A stretch of DNA of 64,000 nt from Lindgomyces ingoldianus. Lineage: Eukaryota > Ascomycota > Dothideomycetes > Pleosporales > Lindgomycetaceae. The notes under the pieces were generated by a model, which saw nothing but the letters and a program-made list of their open reading frames with translations, did not search any database and was not told the origin of the DNA. Shown piece by piece: positions 12,524-23,706 of this stretch. The position numbers and the translations under genes were made by a program. The stretch lies in the NCBI RefSeq assembly GCF_010093535.1, contig NW_022985177.1, positions 1 to 64,000 on the forward strand, given 5' to 3'. How positions within the stretch are numbered: position 1 is the first letter of the stretch; each line of letters begins with the position of its first letter.

Positions 12524-12957
12524 GGTCGCTTGGGATGAATCATGGATTTTGATCATCGAACAGTCATCCCTGGGTCGTGAGAGTATATTGAGTGAACTCT
12601 AAGGACTAAAGCGCATATCCCATGCTTCCTCCGGCGTTAGGTTGAGATGGGGCTTGAACTGGAGCATGGGTTAGATGTGCAGATGGATATTCGGAGGAGT
12701 CCTGGAGCACTCTTCTACTTATGTAATAATGACGGAAAGTCTAAGTTGCCGCGTTTAATCATGTCCGTCTTACCCCTTCGTCAAGTATCCCACATTTGCT
12801 TGCGCGCTTATGGTAGTGGCCTATGCAAGGTGGTTTTGCAGAATGATTCAAGAGTTGGAGTTTGCCTAATCTTTAAGACAGCTCAGGAAATGTTAATCAA
12901 GAAAGTGACATCTACAGCTAGCGCGTTGCTATGTTGCTTTGCTGTTTTTGTAGGGGT
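12524..12957. other. Convergent intergenic region
   Basis: 3' ends of MOB1 (+) and the ankyrin gene (-) face each other here. No other feature is seen. Confidence 0.5.
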
Positions 12958-14278
12958 CTATATGTAATATTCGTACCCCCTCTTATCAACACGCAAAGGC
13001 TCAGGATCACTTTCTGTCACCTTTTTCCATCTCCAAAATTTAGATCCTGCCTTTTTTTTACCCTTTCCCTTAGTAACTGTAACAGTTCCAGAATACAATC
13101 TCATATCTCCCTCGTCCACAGTCGCCCCAGCTTCCACCAATACTCTCAAAATAGTCGTGAATCCCTTCTCCCGCGCAATTCTCATCGCAGTCCTCCCGAC
13201 CGCGTCCGCTCTATCAATCTCAACCCCCTTCCCCACAAACAGTCTCACCACATCCGTCTGCGCGAACCACACCGCATGGATAAAACTCTGCTGTCTAAGC
13301 CTTAAAACTTCGCTCTTGTAATACTCTACTGACTTAAAGTCCCTCGGGTCAATAGCATTAAAGAATATCTTCACAACCTCCACATTCCCGCCCAACACGG
13401 CACGGAAAATGTGTTTTTCGTACTTCATGCCATGTTTCTTAACACCCCCGGCTTTCTTCCCCAGTCCAAGCAGCACGTTCAAGATGTCCACATTACCGAG
13501 CTCGATAGCGAGCTCAACCGCATTAGAATCCTTTAACGGGCTATGCGGCCACGACTTCGGGTCCGCGAGATGTTGAACCACGTCTGCGTGGCCGCAGAGC
13601 ACGGCGCAGGATATCGCATCACCGAAAAGAGTGCTACGGTGTAAGTGTAGGTCTTTTGTGTGCTCTTGGAGCGATTTTGCGATGAGGAAGTCTTTGAGAT
13701 TGAGCATGGTGGCGATGCAGTAAATGTCGGATTCGTTGGTGCGGATCTCGTAGGTGTTGAATAGAAACGCCATGCAGACGCCAGAGTACACGGTTGCTCT
13801 GCTGAGAGTTTTGGTTAGTTGCTGCGTAGTTTGCCCACATGAGTTATCTTTAGCGATATCTTCCGCGACTTGAGTATATTGTTGGAGACATTTAGTGATT
13901 GTGGTGCAGAGGTGTCGTTTGTGGATGCTTCTGGTGGAGTTGAAGAGAGCAGAAGTAATAATCTGGTTGCGGATGTGCGTTATGCTTGTTAAGGGTTGTT
14001 TTTGCTGTCGGAAGACTCGGTTGTGGAATGCGAGGTTGGGAAGCGTTATATGCTGGTTTAGAGGGCGGAGGAGCTCTCTGGAAAATGATCCTATTTGATG
14101 TAAGTCCTTAAGTTAAATTTTGGGTTTTGAAGCAGGTATTGCTAGCTAGCTTACGGCATACTAAACGCAAATCAAGTAGCGTCCGCAACGTCCCACATGC
14201 TCTTCGTGCATGTTCTAAATGGAGAAGCACGAGTTGCTCCATCACAACTGGTAAGAGATCGGCTGGCAGTTTATCCAT
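12958..14278 (-). CDS. F-box-like protein with ankyrin repeats
   Basis: Exons are 14278-14155 and 14090-12958, giving 418 residues. The 64-nt intron (GTAAGC...TAG) joins LLDLRLVC to RSFSRELLRPL in phase. The N-terminus (MDKLPADLLPVVMEQL ... LRLVCRSFSREL) is F-box-like. From about residue 200 come degenerate ankyrin units such as AISCAVLCGHADVVQHL, NAVELAIELGNVDILNVLL, FRAVLGGNVEVVKIF and TAMRIAREKGFTTILRVLVEAGA. A basic stretch and an acidic/aromatic tail follow. F-box proteins usually present targets to SCF ubiquitin ligase and the repeats would bind the target, but neither partner is known. Such genes are highly variable between fungi. A GTG near 13791 would give a shorter frame but lacks the F-box. 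Confidence 0.8.
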
Positions 14279-15042
14279 AATTTGGATAGAAATTTGGAAT
14301 TTCGCTGAATTCCGTGCTCAAATGGAAGTTGGAGATTTAAGCGGGTGTGGACCTGGAGGGGTGAATGCTTGGGCAAGAGCTCAGCGCCTTGGCAATTCAG
14401 GCATCACATCATCAAATATTACATCATCAAATATTACACTATCTCTACCGCCAAGCCCTCTCTCCTATTAGTCTGGATATAAGCTAGTTATTAATCTAAT
14501 TAGTAGAAAATTAAATAACTAAAAAGCTTTGTTATTCTATGTTTTTAAGCTTTAAGTAATTATTCTACTTTACTACATACTTAATCTAGCCTTCTTTTTT
14601 CCCTATTATAATTAAAGACAACATAGTTAGGGGTGTTAAAATTACTTCTACTGCGTAGTTTTTCCCTTTAAATATAATTAGCGCTGCTAAGACTTTCTAA
14701 GCAAAGCCTGTTATCCTTCCTAATTAGGACTAGCCACTTTCTTCCTGGAAAGGAAGGATAATCTGCTTGTTTAACACACTCTTTGCAGCTTCAGGATGAC
14801 TCCGCGACCGCACACATTGCTTTTTGGGGGTAGTTGTAAGGGACTTTAAATATGAGAATACCGACGACGACTACTCTTAGTATAGCTTTCCTGTACATGA
14901 CGACTCATGACGCACAGCAATCTGGTTTGCATGTAATAAGATGTGTTTAACTCACAAATAGTCTACCTATCGATCATGGAGCATTCCCCTTTATCCAATA
15001 TCACTACTTAATACACCTCTCAAGACGTGTCTGCCCCAGCAA
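14279..15042. other. Intergenic with a TA-rich, RIP-like patch
   Basis: About 14468-14780 is strongly TA-rich with frequent TTAAT and CTAG words and no coding frame, in contrast to its flanks. It resembles the repeat DNA at the window ends on a small scale. Nothing else is seen. Confidence 0.5.
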
Positions 15043-15830
15043 TGCCGCTCCCCACCCCCTCACAACTCTCTCAGTCGTTCTAACATCCACACTCATCTTC
15101 ACCACAGCCCCTTCCTAGCCCACAAATACACCCTCACACACCCTCTCCCCTCAATAGCCCGAACGTTTATAGCCCTAAATTCATGCCTCTACTCCCTATT
15201 CCGCACTCTATATCTCCTAACCCTTATCTCCACTGCGCAACCCTGGTTCTCTCTCTCTCTCTCCCTCTTCTAACCAAACAAACCCTCCGCCTCCCATACC
15301 ACCTTTCGAAATTCTATGAATATATCGATATCCCACTCGTCATTTTGGTTCCTCCCGTCCCTCTTCCAACCCGAAGATAGGGCATTCCCAACCCATCGAT
15401 ATCCACTTCGCTTTCTACCACCTTACTACACCTTACTATTCCTACATCCGCGTTCTCCCATCTCACCCCAGTTCTACAGGTTGGAAAGTCTTCACGCTGT
15501 TGAACACATTCCACTATGCGCTCATGTTACATACGCGTATTTCGCTGGACTGTAGGGCAGCAAACGATCTTGGGAGAAGAGTGTTGTATGGGACTGGGAT
15601 TGTGCAGTTCGTGCTCGGAATTCTGGGGGAGGAAGGTTTTGCGGGTTGGGAATAGGGATGGGAAGGGGTTTGGGTTAGAGGATTGGAGGAATCGGGCCGC
15701 GATAAGGATTTTGAGATGTTCCTTGGTGTTGTTTTTGAGAGATATGAGGATTAGGGCGGAGAAGAGGGGGGGAATGGGGAAAGTGGGGAATGAGAAGACG
15801 AAATAGTGGAACCAGGACAAATTGACTCGA
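15043..15830 (+). pseudogene. Relic of a membrane-protein gene
   Basis: Protein-like, hydrophobic translation is spread over all three + frames: LTTLSVVLTSTLIFTTAP near 15060-15115, FYEYIDIPLVILVPP near 15314, and LLNTFHYALMLHTRISLDC then GTGIVQFVLGILGEEGF near 15495-15645. Each is ended by stops. No donor/acceptor set restores one frame. I infer a decayed multi-span membrane protein. The family is not recognised. Confidence 0.35.
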
Positions 15831-16034
15831 CATCCTTAACACAAAAGACAGAAGCGAATTGAATTTGAATTCTACAGTACCTCCGAAGAGACGGTAGACC
15901 CCTCTACCGTCTACCGTTGCATCGTGCAATCCAAGATGCCCAATACATTCATTTCATACTATGATACAATATGCGCAATACTTGCCCTCGATTGACAGCT
16001 CGTGACCGTTAACACTCTCGACCCTCGGGTTTCC

Positions 16035-19000
16035 TCAATGTCGCACCCTAGCAGCAGCCTCATTCTTATCCGAGCCAACTCCAAACCCGTAGGCGTTTTT
16101 CTTTCTCCTACCCTTGCGATCCCCATATTGTTCATCGAACTTCTTGATCGCGTTCAACGAAGACATATCTTCTGAGATACTGGCACTTATCTCTTGCAAC
16201 GCTTTGTCGAAATGTCGGCTATGGAGTATGCGCTTTTCTGGAAATTCGTATTTGCGACCGAAGACAAGAGATGGTGGATATTGGGTGTGGGACTGCGACT
16301 CTGAGACTGTGGGTGAAGAGTCCGGCCTGGAGGATTCCGTACTAGAGTCAGACCGCCCCGCCTCAACAGCTGCTTTCGCCGCCGCAACTGCCGCCTGTTC
16401 ATTCTCCTCCCTCACACACGCCAATGCCGCTGAAACCGCAACGTTTTTCAAGTCGCTCCCACTATACAGCGGCGTGCGCTTGGCAAGATCCACTAGGTCC
16501 ACAGATTCATGCAATTGCTCGCCCCTAAGATGGATCTGCAAAATCTTCTGTCGATCCTCTTGAGTGGGCAAATCAACCAGTAAACGCCTCGGCAGGCGTC
16601 GTATCACCGCATCATCCAGATCAAACGGCCGATTAGACGCGACCATAACGAAAACCGAAGCATCGTTCAGACCATCCCACTCTTTTAGGAATTGGTTCAA
16701 AATATCCCGATGAGAGACGCGCTGCCGTGACCCATCACGAGCCCCGAAAATAGCGTCCGCCTCATCTAAGAAAACAATACACGGCGACAGCTTTTGCGCC
16801 AAGGTGAAGATAGCTCGGACGTTCTTCTCTCCTTCCCCGACATACTTGTCGTTGATCTCGCTCCCTGACACCTCTAGAACCGATGATCCGCTTTCTTTCG
16901 CTACTGCCTTTGCAAGCAACGTCTTTCCGGTCCCTGGAGGCCCGTAAAGGAGAACGCCGGAAATCTTATCGGTAGCAAGCACCCCGTAGTTGAACGCATC
17001 CGGACGAAGAAGAGACAGTGATGTCAGTGTTCTAATAGCCTCAACAGTGTCCTTCGGAACATGTACATGGTCGAATGTGGTCTTGATTTGGTCTGGGTTT
17101 ACAATGCCATGCATCAGTCTCTTCTCATGCTTGGTAGCAGTCAAAGCGATGCGTTCCAGATCTAGCTGTGGCTGACCGGGTCGTCCCTCTTGTGCCAAAA
17201 AATCAGACTGCGAAACCCGTCGTCTCGGTGGAACTCCCATCTCTTCTCTTAGTCTATCTACGGATCTCCTAAGCTGGGTTCCTAGCCTTGACCGCTGTTT
17301 GGCAGCTTTGAGCGTGACATAGGCAAATTTTACCTCATCACTAGCCTCTAGCAGGCCCATTGACAAGGCAACATGAGCCCAGGTCAAGGATGGAGAAGCG
17401 CTATCCAAGCGAAAGAGTCCGAGTGCAGTTACTGCGATGCGGTGGACCTCATCATATGATAAAACTTTCCAGGAACAGGATTCCGGGTAGATAGGACCAA
17501 ATCTTCGAGCTTGCTCCCTACCTGCTTTAAAATCCGTGATTTTCTCAGATGCCTTGGGATCTAGGGAACGTAACATGTCCTCAATGTGTCGAAGATTGAT
17601 TTGATGAAATCTGAGAGTTTCAGAGGAGCCCTCCTTCAAAACTCGTGCTCTTGCAGCAGACTTGATGTCAAACGTGAATTCCTCGGGATGAAGAGGCTTC
17701 GCTTCAGATAAAGATTTATCCGCGTCTAAGGAATCCTCTTGTCTTAATGGCTTCTTTGTTGACACGAATGGCACTACGATAGTCCTGTACAAGCCAGCGT
17801 CACCTTCGGATTGCAGACTCTGCACTCCACTGGCGGACATTTCGGGTACCAGATCGGAAGACGACGTGGTGCCAATAATCATGACGTTTTCGCCCGCAGA
17901 CCTTTGCTTTCGAACAATGTCCTCAAGTTTCTGAATGATTCGACTACCATAATATGTAGCCTGCAATTCTTTGATATCAGAGATGTAGATAATTTTCGCT
18001 CTTAGGGGAGTCCAAGAGGGTTGTTGTGATGGGCCAACCCGTATCGTAAATGTATTGGATAGTCTTGCCGACTCGGGTAATACGGAGCTGAAATCGAGCT
18101 CACCGTTCGGATTTATGGAAAAGTCAAAGAACTTGGGCTCTTCAGCGGCTTCGTCCGCAGTCGCGCGAGCAGCCTCCTTGGTGCGAGTGTGCGCGGGAAA
18201 TGGAACTCGCGCTCGCTTGAGATCAGTGGAGTCCACTAAAACTTCAAGCAGGGTTAACAATTTTAGATCTTCCAGTTGGATCTCGCTTTGCGATTGTATC
18301 CGACCGTTTGGGGTGGAACCAGTATTACTTTCTCCTTCCCCCTCTCCTCCAGAGTTTGACTGCAGGCTCTTTATGCTTTGTGTAAGATCTCTTAAGCCTC
18401 TAAACACCCCTAGAGGAATTGCCCCGATGAAGTTTACCCGCGCACCCCCGGGAACGTTCGGTTGAGGGCCGAACCCTAGCCCTGGAAGGCCGAATGGGCG
18501 TGCAAATTCAGGCCGAGGAGACTCTTCTCCTGCTTCGTCCTCAACCCCATCGTCTCTTCCCAACTCTTCAAGGTCGCTCCCAAGTTCCGAGGTGGATTTG
18601 TACGTTTCGTAGCCCAGTGAACGTACTGAGTGCGGGGAAGGCTCCGATCCTTCCCCAAGATAGTCTCCTGCGAGTTGTGCTAGATCTTGAGCATCAAGTG
18701 ATACAACATCTGCATCCAACTCAGCGGCTGCTGATAGAACCAAGTCCTTCAGAAGCTTTCCGTGCCGACTTGAGGGGGCGTGGAGTATTATATTGGTTTT
18801 TGAAGATGGGAAAGAATCGTTAAATGCCGGCTGTGTAGCAGAAAGGCATGCTGCAACTGTAGCGCGGGCCTCGAAGAGGACCAAAGGCGAGATAAATTTC
18901 TCAAATGTTTCCATTTCTCCAACCTGGGTCTGGTGACCGTCTTCGGGCAAACTTTCTAGCTTTTCGAGGTTCGGTCTTGAAGCCTTCCACTCATCCCAAC

Positions 19001-19760
19001 TCGTCTTAGGCCCTGATGCCTTGTCTAAGGTTAACAGGCTTGCGCGATCCTGCTTATTTCCAACTGATCGAATATCCGTCTGAGCTAAATCCCTGGGACC
19101 CTCGGTTTTGGGAGAGAGAAGAGTAGGTGTCATACCAATCCTGCGAATAAACTCTTCCTGCAGTTCATTGAAGTGGTTGGTGCTCATAGTCGTTCCGTGC
19201 ATGGCCCGGACCAACTCTAACACGCACCGGACGTCTCTTCCATCGCCAAAAAAAGGTAGTGAGCATGTGCCTAGCTCGCCCGTATCTTTGTTCTTTATCG
19301 ATATAGAGCAGATTTTTTTGCTTGTGGCATAGGTTGGCGCCGAGTCCGCTTCTTCGCGCAGTGCAACTCTATAATCCAAAAACCATTGGGGAATGTGAAC
19401 TGGCGGGAGATCTTGGGCACGATTCCGCCGCTGTGACCGTCTAAGCGCAGAGGAATATCGCCGTGTCATTTCCCTTGAGCGCTGCAACTTCTGTGCCAGC
19501 ACCTCCGGATCCTCCGTTGCTACTCCGGCCTCCGGTTGCTCTGCCTTTGCCGTCTTCTCCGGGCTCTTCTTATCCGCGTCATTTTCGTCGACCGGGGGGT
19601 TCTCAGGGCCCGGTGGAGGATTCGAGGTGTTTGCGAGGTAGAGAGAGGAATGGAAGAGTCGTAATCGAATTGACTGAGGGTATCGGCGCCCTTGGATATA
19701 TCTTGCTGGAGGTCTGGCTTGAGACGCTGACCGCAGTGCCGGCCGTATTACGGCATACAT
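16035..19760 (-). CDS. Mitochondrial AAA ATPase (Msp1/ATAD1-like AAA domain, large N-terminal extension)
   Basis: One uninterrupted 1241-residue frame. It begins with an Arg-rich, acid-free leader (MYAVIRPALRSASQARPPAR) and an F-H-S-S motif typical of mitochondrial presequence cleavage. The first 900 residues are a fungal-specific, partly disordered region. The single AAA module has Walker A GPPGTGKT at about 940-947, Walker B IVFLDEADA at about 994-1002, then ASNRPFDLDDAVIRRLPRR with sensor and arginine-finger-type residues. This resembles the Msp1/ATAD1/spastin (meiotic) clade. An ATP-driven unfoldase or extractase in mitochondria is likely, but its substrate is unknown. An Ala/Glu-rich insertion and a basic tail follow the AAA domain. 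Confidence 0.88.
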   Translation of the reverse strand: MYAVIRPALRSASQARPPARYIQGRRYPQSIRLRLFHSSLYLANTSNPPPGPENPPVDENDADKKSPEKTAKAEQPEAGVATEDPEVLAQKLQRSREMTRRYSSALRRSQRRNRAQDLPPVHIPQWFLDYRVALREEADSAPTYATSKKICSISIKNKDTGELGTCSLPFFGDGRDVRCVLELVRAMHGTTMSTNHFNELQEEFIRRIGMTPTLLSPKTEGPRDLAQTDIRSVGNKQDRASLLTLDKASGPKTSWDEWKASRPNLEKLESLPEDGHQTQVGEMETFEKFISPLVLFEARATVAACLSATQPAFNDSFPSSKTNIILHAPSSRHGKLLKDLVLSAAAELDADVVSLDAQDLAQLAGDYLGEGSEPSPHSVRSLGYETYKSTSELGSDLEELGRDDGVEDEAGEESPRPEFARPFGLPGLGFGPQPNVPGGARVNFIGAIPLGVFRGLRDLTQSIKSLQSNSGGEGEGESNTGSTPNGRIQSQSEIQLEDLKLLTLLEVLVDSTDLKRARVPFPAHTRTKEAARATADEAAEEPKFFDFSINPNGELDFSSVLPESARLSNTFTIRVGPSQQPSWTPLRAKIIYISDIKELQATYYGSRIIQKLEDIVRKQRSAGENVMIIGTTSSSDLVPEMSASGVQSLQSEGDAGLYRTIVVPFVSTKKPLRQEDSLDADKSLSEAKPLHPEEFTFDIKSAARARVLKEGSSETLRFHQINLRHIEDMLRSLDPKASEKITDFKAGREQARRFGPIYPESCSWKVLSYDEVHRIAVTALGLFRLDSASPSLTWAHVALSMGLLEASDEVKFAYVTLKAAKQRSRLGTQLRRSVDRLREEMGVPPRRRVSQSDFLAQEGRPGQPQLDLERIALTATKHEKRLMHGIVNPDQIKTTFDHVHVPKDTVEAIRTLTSLSLLRPDAFNYGVLATDKISGVLLYGPPGTGKTLLAKAVAKESGSSVLEVSGSEINDKYVGEGEKNVRAIFTLAQKLSPCIVFLDEADAIFGARDGSRQRVSHRDILNQFLKEWDGLNDASVFVMVASNRPFDLDDAVIRRLPRRLLVDLPTQEDRQKILQIHLRGEQLHESVDLVDLAKRTPLYSGSDLKNVAVSAALACVREENEQAAVAAAKAAVEAGRSDSSTESSRPDSSPTVSESQSHTQYPPSLVFGRKYEFPEKRILHSRHFDKALQEISASISEDMSSLNAIKKFDEQYGDRKGRRKKNAYGFGVGSDKNEAAARVRH

Positions 19761-20799
19761 ACGGAATCACGTGGCGCTCAAGAGAGTGCCAGGGGAGGTG
19801 AGCCTACGAAAATTGTGGTAGGCTGTCGTGATAGTGATCAATGGATGGAGTTTGTTGGGGATACTTTCCAGTGCCACTGCCATCAAAAAGTTGCCGTATT
19901 AAAAGCCGATGTCTAGCCGAGCTTGCGCTGATTGGACGAATGGTAAACCAATCCCAACAACCACCATTCGCCAAGTGAAGGTCATCATATCCTCACCTAC
20001 CCGGCACGTAAGGAACAGGCTCTCGAAAGGGATAAATACTAGAGCTGAGTGCGTATATTTGATCGCAGCTATAATTCATAAGATTAACACTGTCATATCT
20101 TCTCTCACCCCATGAGCGAGACATTCCTCAGAAATAAGGATATATAAGGATATACTTCTTCTGTTCATAGCTCACGGTAGAGGGTTGAGAAAGCGCTTGA
20201 CTTTTAGGAGTCGTAATTGTAGCGCCGACCTCTAGAAATTGTTGCCCAGATAGCAACCGAAGGTATTTCCCTGCTGTACCATGGTAGAATATTAATAGGG
20301 CCTCATCTAGCTCTAGATTTCGTCACCTACCGTACCCGAGCATATCATTAGTAATGAAGGCAGAATCGCTCTCAAAGGTCTATCGACTATTTGGCGATCT
20401 CCACGACTACAAACATGCTCCCATGTCTTCTCTTGTCGGAGCCCTGATGGAGGTGGGGGCGATTATCACCCCGGTGGGGCTTCATTCCCCAATTCCAAAA
20501 GGTGTCATTCGTTATTCGTCTCACAATAGTGTTGTTGGTTCAAGGCACTATGATATGGTTATTGCAAATTCCCTAATCGCTAGGTACGTCACCAGCTTAT
20601 GCTTTTCAATAAATCGAAGGACTAGGCTCTCATCAACATCTTTCGCCAATATCCCTTACACGGGCCTTTCCAGCTCACAGCAACCATCATTCCTAGCCAG
20701 AGGTACGTTCTGCAGAAGATTTTATGACTAGGAATGAGATGAGTAAGTTAGAAGTGGGCTCGCTAGAGGTCTGGAAGCTAACTGATGTCTTGAACCCCT
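19761..20799. other. Intergenic, AAA ATPase promoter side
   Basis: No gene is supported. A 125-codon frame at 20354-20731 has some protein-like parts (ALMEVGAIITPVGLHS) but no recognisable family, and may belong to the neighbouring decay. Confidence 0.4.
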
Positions 20800-22375
20800 G
20801 TCAGGCAAGTCACTGACTGCCAAGGAACGTCGAGATTCAGCGTTGGTGGAGAATGGTCCGAAGGTTCTGGACCCGCCTTCTAGAAGCTCCACGTTCCAGA
20901 ACAGCGGCGCAGATATCGAAGTGCTTGTACAAGACAACGAAGGCGAAAAGGTCACCTATCAGCAGCAGACTCGGATCTTGGTCGCTGCAGTCCTTGCGAG
21001 CTTTTGCGTCATCGGTAGATATTTAGATACCTAAAATATGCACATCGGGGAGTTGACAAACACAAGGTTATATCCAAAGCTATGGCATTTTCCAGGAACA
21101 TTATGGAGATAGTGCAGCTGTCACAGAGGGCATTCTCCGGCCAGACCAAATGACATCCAGAGCTTGAATAGCTGCAATCGGGTCCTCAGGGAACGGAGGG
21201 ATTCTTGCTCTGTTTGCCATCGTCTATTACCCGTTTATCCCATTGATTGGGCGACATATCACATGGGTTTGCTGTTTTGGAACGACCATAGTAACATTAG
21301 GCCTGTTGACGGCGTCAGCAAGTACAAATGTGAGTTGCACTTAACTTTAGAATACAAATACTAACGCTGCCACCCTGGTCTAGCTGTTCCACTCTCCTAG
21401 CAACCCAAGGGATACCCTTCGGAATTAGGAACGGAGTTCTATTGTATACACTCCAAGCGATCCTCCCAGAGTACTTTAGCGAACGTAGCGGGCTCGTACA
21501 AGGTGTTAGCGCAGCAGGCAAGTCTCGGTGATTGCCAATTCTTTCGTCAAGCTAACGCACAACTAGCCGGCGGACTCGGTGGTGTGTGTTACGCACCTTT
21601 CCTAAAAGAGATGCTCCATGATATCGGGACAAGAAACACTTTGCGAGTGCTTGCGTGCATGTAGGCCGTCCTCCTCGGAGCGGCGAGTATCATTGCCCCT
21701 CCAGCTCGAAAATACGAGAGACATAGTTTCCGGATTGTGCCACTGAAGACATTCCGAGACCCAATCTTCACCATGTTGATGGCTGTCAACTTCCTGAATC
21801 CGCTCACTGTTGCTACTTGTTTAGTATTCGGGCGGATTTCCGCGAATCTATGGGCAGAAGCAGCTCCACGGCCTCGTTGCTGTTAGCCTTAATCTGTGGG
21901 GTTAGAATTCCATCCAGGATACTAGGAGGATACGTCGCCGACAGATTCGGACTGTAGAACACTCTCATATGTGGAACGGCTATATCTGGACTAAGTGTTT
22001 GGTCTTTGTGGTTCGCGGCGGCGCATTCCAGCAACAATCCACTGTAGATTGCTCATCTTGTTGTCTACGACATCTCATTCGGCTGTTTCATATCGCTTAT
22101 TAGCTCGGTACAGAAGGCCCTATTCGGCATCGAACAATACTACCCTTACTCTGGAGCATTCACTACTGTCTAAGGGGTCGCATACCTCGTTGGAGGTCCA
22201 ATCGCGGGAACACTTATTAAAAGGGGCAGGGACGATGAGCTCTCGGCGAGGGACTACTCCGGATTAATCGCTTATACTGGGGGTACGATAACTGTTTGTG
22301 TGGTCTGTTTGGTTCTGGTCCGTACGCTTGATGCGAGGAAGATTGGGTGGGAGCGGGTACGGTGATGGAAGGGCC
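20800..22375 (+). pseudogene. MFS transporter pseudogene (monocarboxylate-transporter type)
   Basis: Ordered fragments of a fungal MCT-like major facilitator lie in changing frames. A hydrophilic N-terminus with TRILVAAVLASFCVIG (20960-21015) is followed by GGILALFAIVYYPFIPLIGR (about 21190-21255), LYTLQAILPEYFSERSGLVQ (about 21440-21500), GGLGGVCYAPFLKEMLHD (about 21572-21625) and TFRDPIFTMLMAVNF (about 21750-21795). Intron-like gaps occur at some expected places, but several in-frame stops (for example before AVLLGAAS near 21663) and frame changes remain. The family transports monocarboxylates or riboflavin-like substrates. This copy should not make a full transporter. Confidence 0.75.
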
Positions 22376-23706
22376 CTAGGATATCCAAGAGCGTGGACAA
22401 GTGCAATCATGCCAAGGCCTGGAAAACAATGGTGCCCACTGGGGCGATGGTATACACTGACCCTCCAAACATGGCCCCCGCGAGAAGCCGCATCATTGCA
22501 ACGTCACCGACAGGTTCCACTGATTGTGGTGGCTTGGAAGGGGGAAGTCGAAGAGGACTGGCCCGGTCAGCGATTCAATGAGCTCAGATGCATTTGGATC
22601 TACCGTGTGATATGAATGGAGAGCACTTGATTTGCTGAACCTGTTTTTAGGAAAAGGTAGAGATACCCGTCGACACACCAGGGGGTCGATTAGGGGGCCT
22701 ATACCTGCTGAAGATATAGCATACCTCATCGACTTGGTTACCATATCTTCCTTTACAGGCTCACTTGAGCACTGGCTAGGTGCTTGAACTTTCTCAGCCA
22801 ACCTCTGTAAATTGGAGTCGATGAGATTGGAAGTGCTTGTCATACGTGTTTTCTGTTCTGTGCATGGTTGAGGAAGAACTTATTTGTGGACATAAAGTGA
22901 GTCCCTTCGAACCCCACCCATTTTCCCACTGTTGATAAGCCATGGCCTTGTGTGAAGAGTGCCTCGACGCTGCCGTAACTTTAGAAGACGATGAGGTCTG
23001 ATGGTGTTGGTCATAACTTTGGCCTGACCGCACAATCCCTGGACCCTGCTGCTCTAGCGGGCCCTTGCATGATGCTCTTCGTGATCCCGGTCGTGGAGGG
23101 CAGCCCAGAACTGAGATTCACCATGGGCATTCAAGCGAGACGATGGTCCGTCCGCGTCCCTAGTTCCAAGGTTGTCTAAGCGTCAAGCATCCGCGCCCCT
23201 CGACGCGCCCGAAACGGTATGACGAGTGACGAATGTGTGCAAGAGTGAAACAATGAAAGGATGTGATTGTGGTGATGCATGGTGACAGCAGCGAGGCGGC
23301 GAATGACAGTGAAGGGTTCTTGGAGCTGGGTCCCGGTCCAGCGTGCCTGTGCGTTCCCGCTGATCATTTCTTTTGTGTTGATGGCCCGAAATCAAACCAG
23401 TCCGTTCACCCCAGGCTTTCACCGTGCATGAATCTCTCACTTCACCTACGATGACTGTTGCGCAAACCGTCAGACCGTCCTACTGTACCTGAATTGGCCC
23501 TATATCGCCCTCAATTGCGCGGTTCCTGGCTACTTTTCAGCACGTGGCCACCACCTGCAGCCCCCCGAGTTGCATTCCCTCTCATCGCTTCACCAACCAC
23601 CCAACCACACCGCAACGTCCCTCCGGCAAGCGCAACTGCCATGACGGTTCGATGACATGTGCAGCATCGCCAGGCATCGCATACCCCGTCTTCCCTGGAC
23701 TAAGCG
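22376..23706. other. Intergenic, upstream of the WD40 gene
   Basis: No gene is seen. The last 250 bases before the ATG at 23707 are C-rich, like a fungal 5' leader. Confidence 0.45.
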
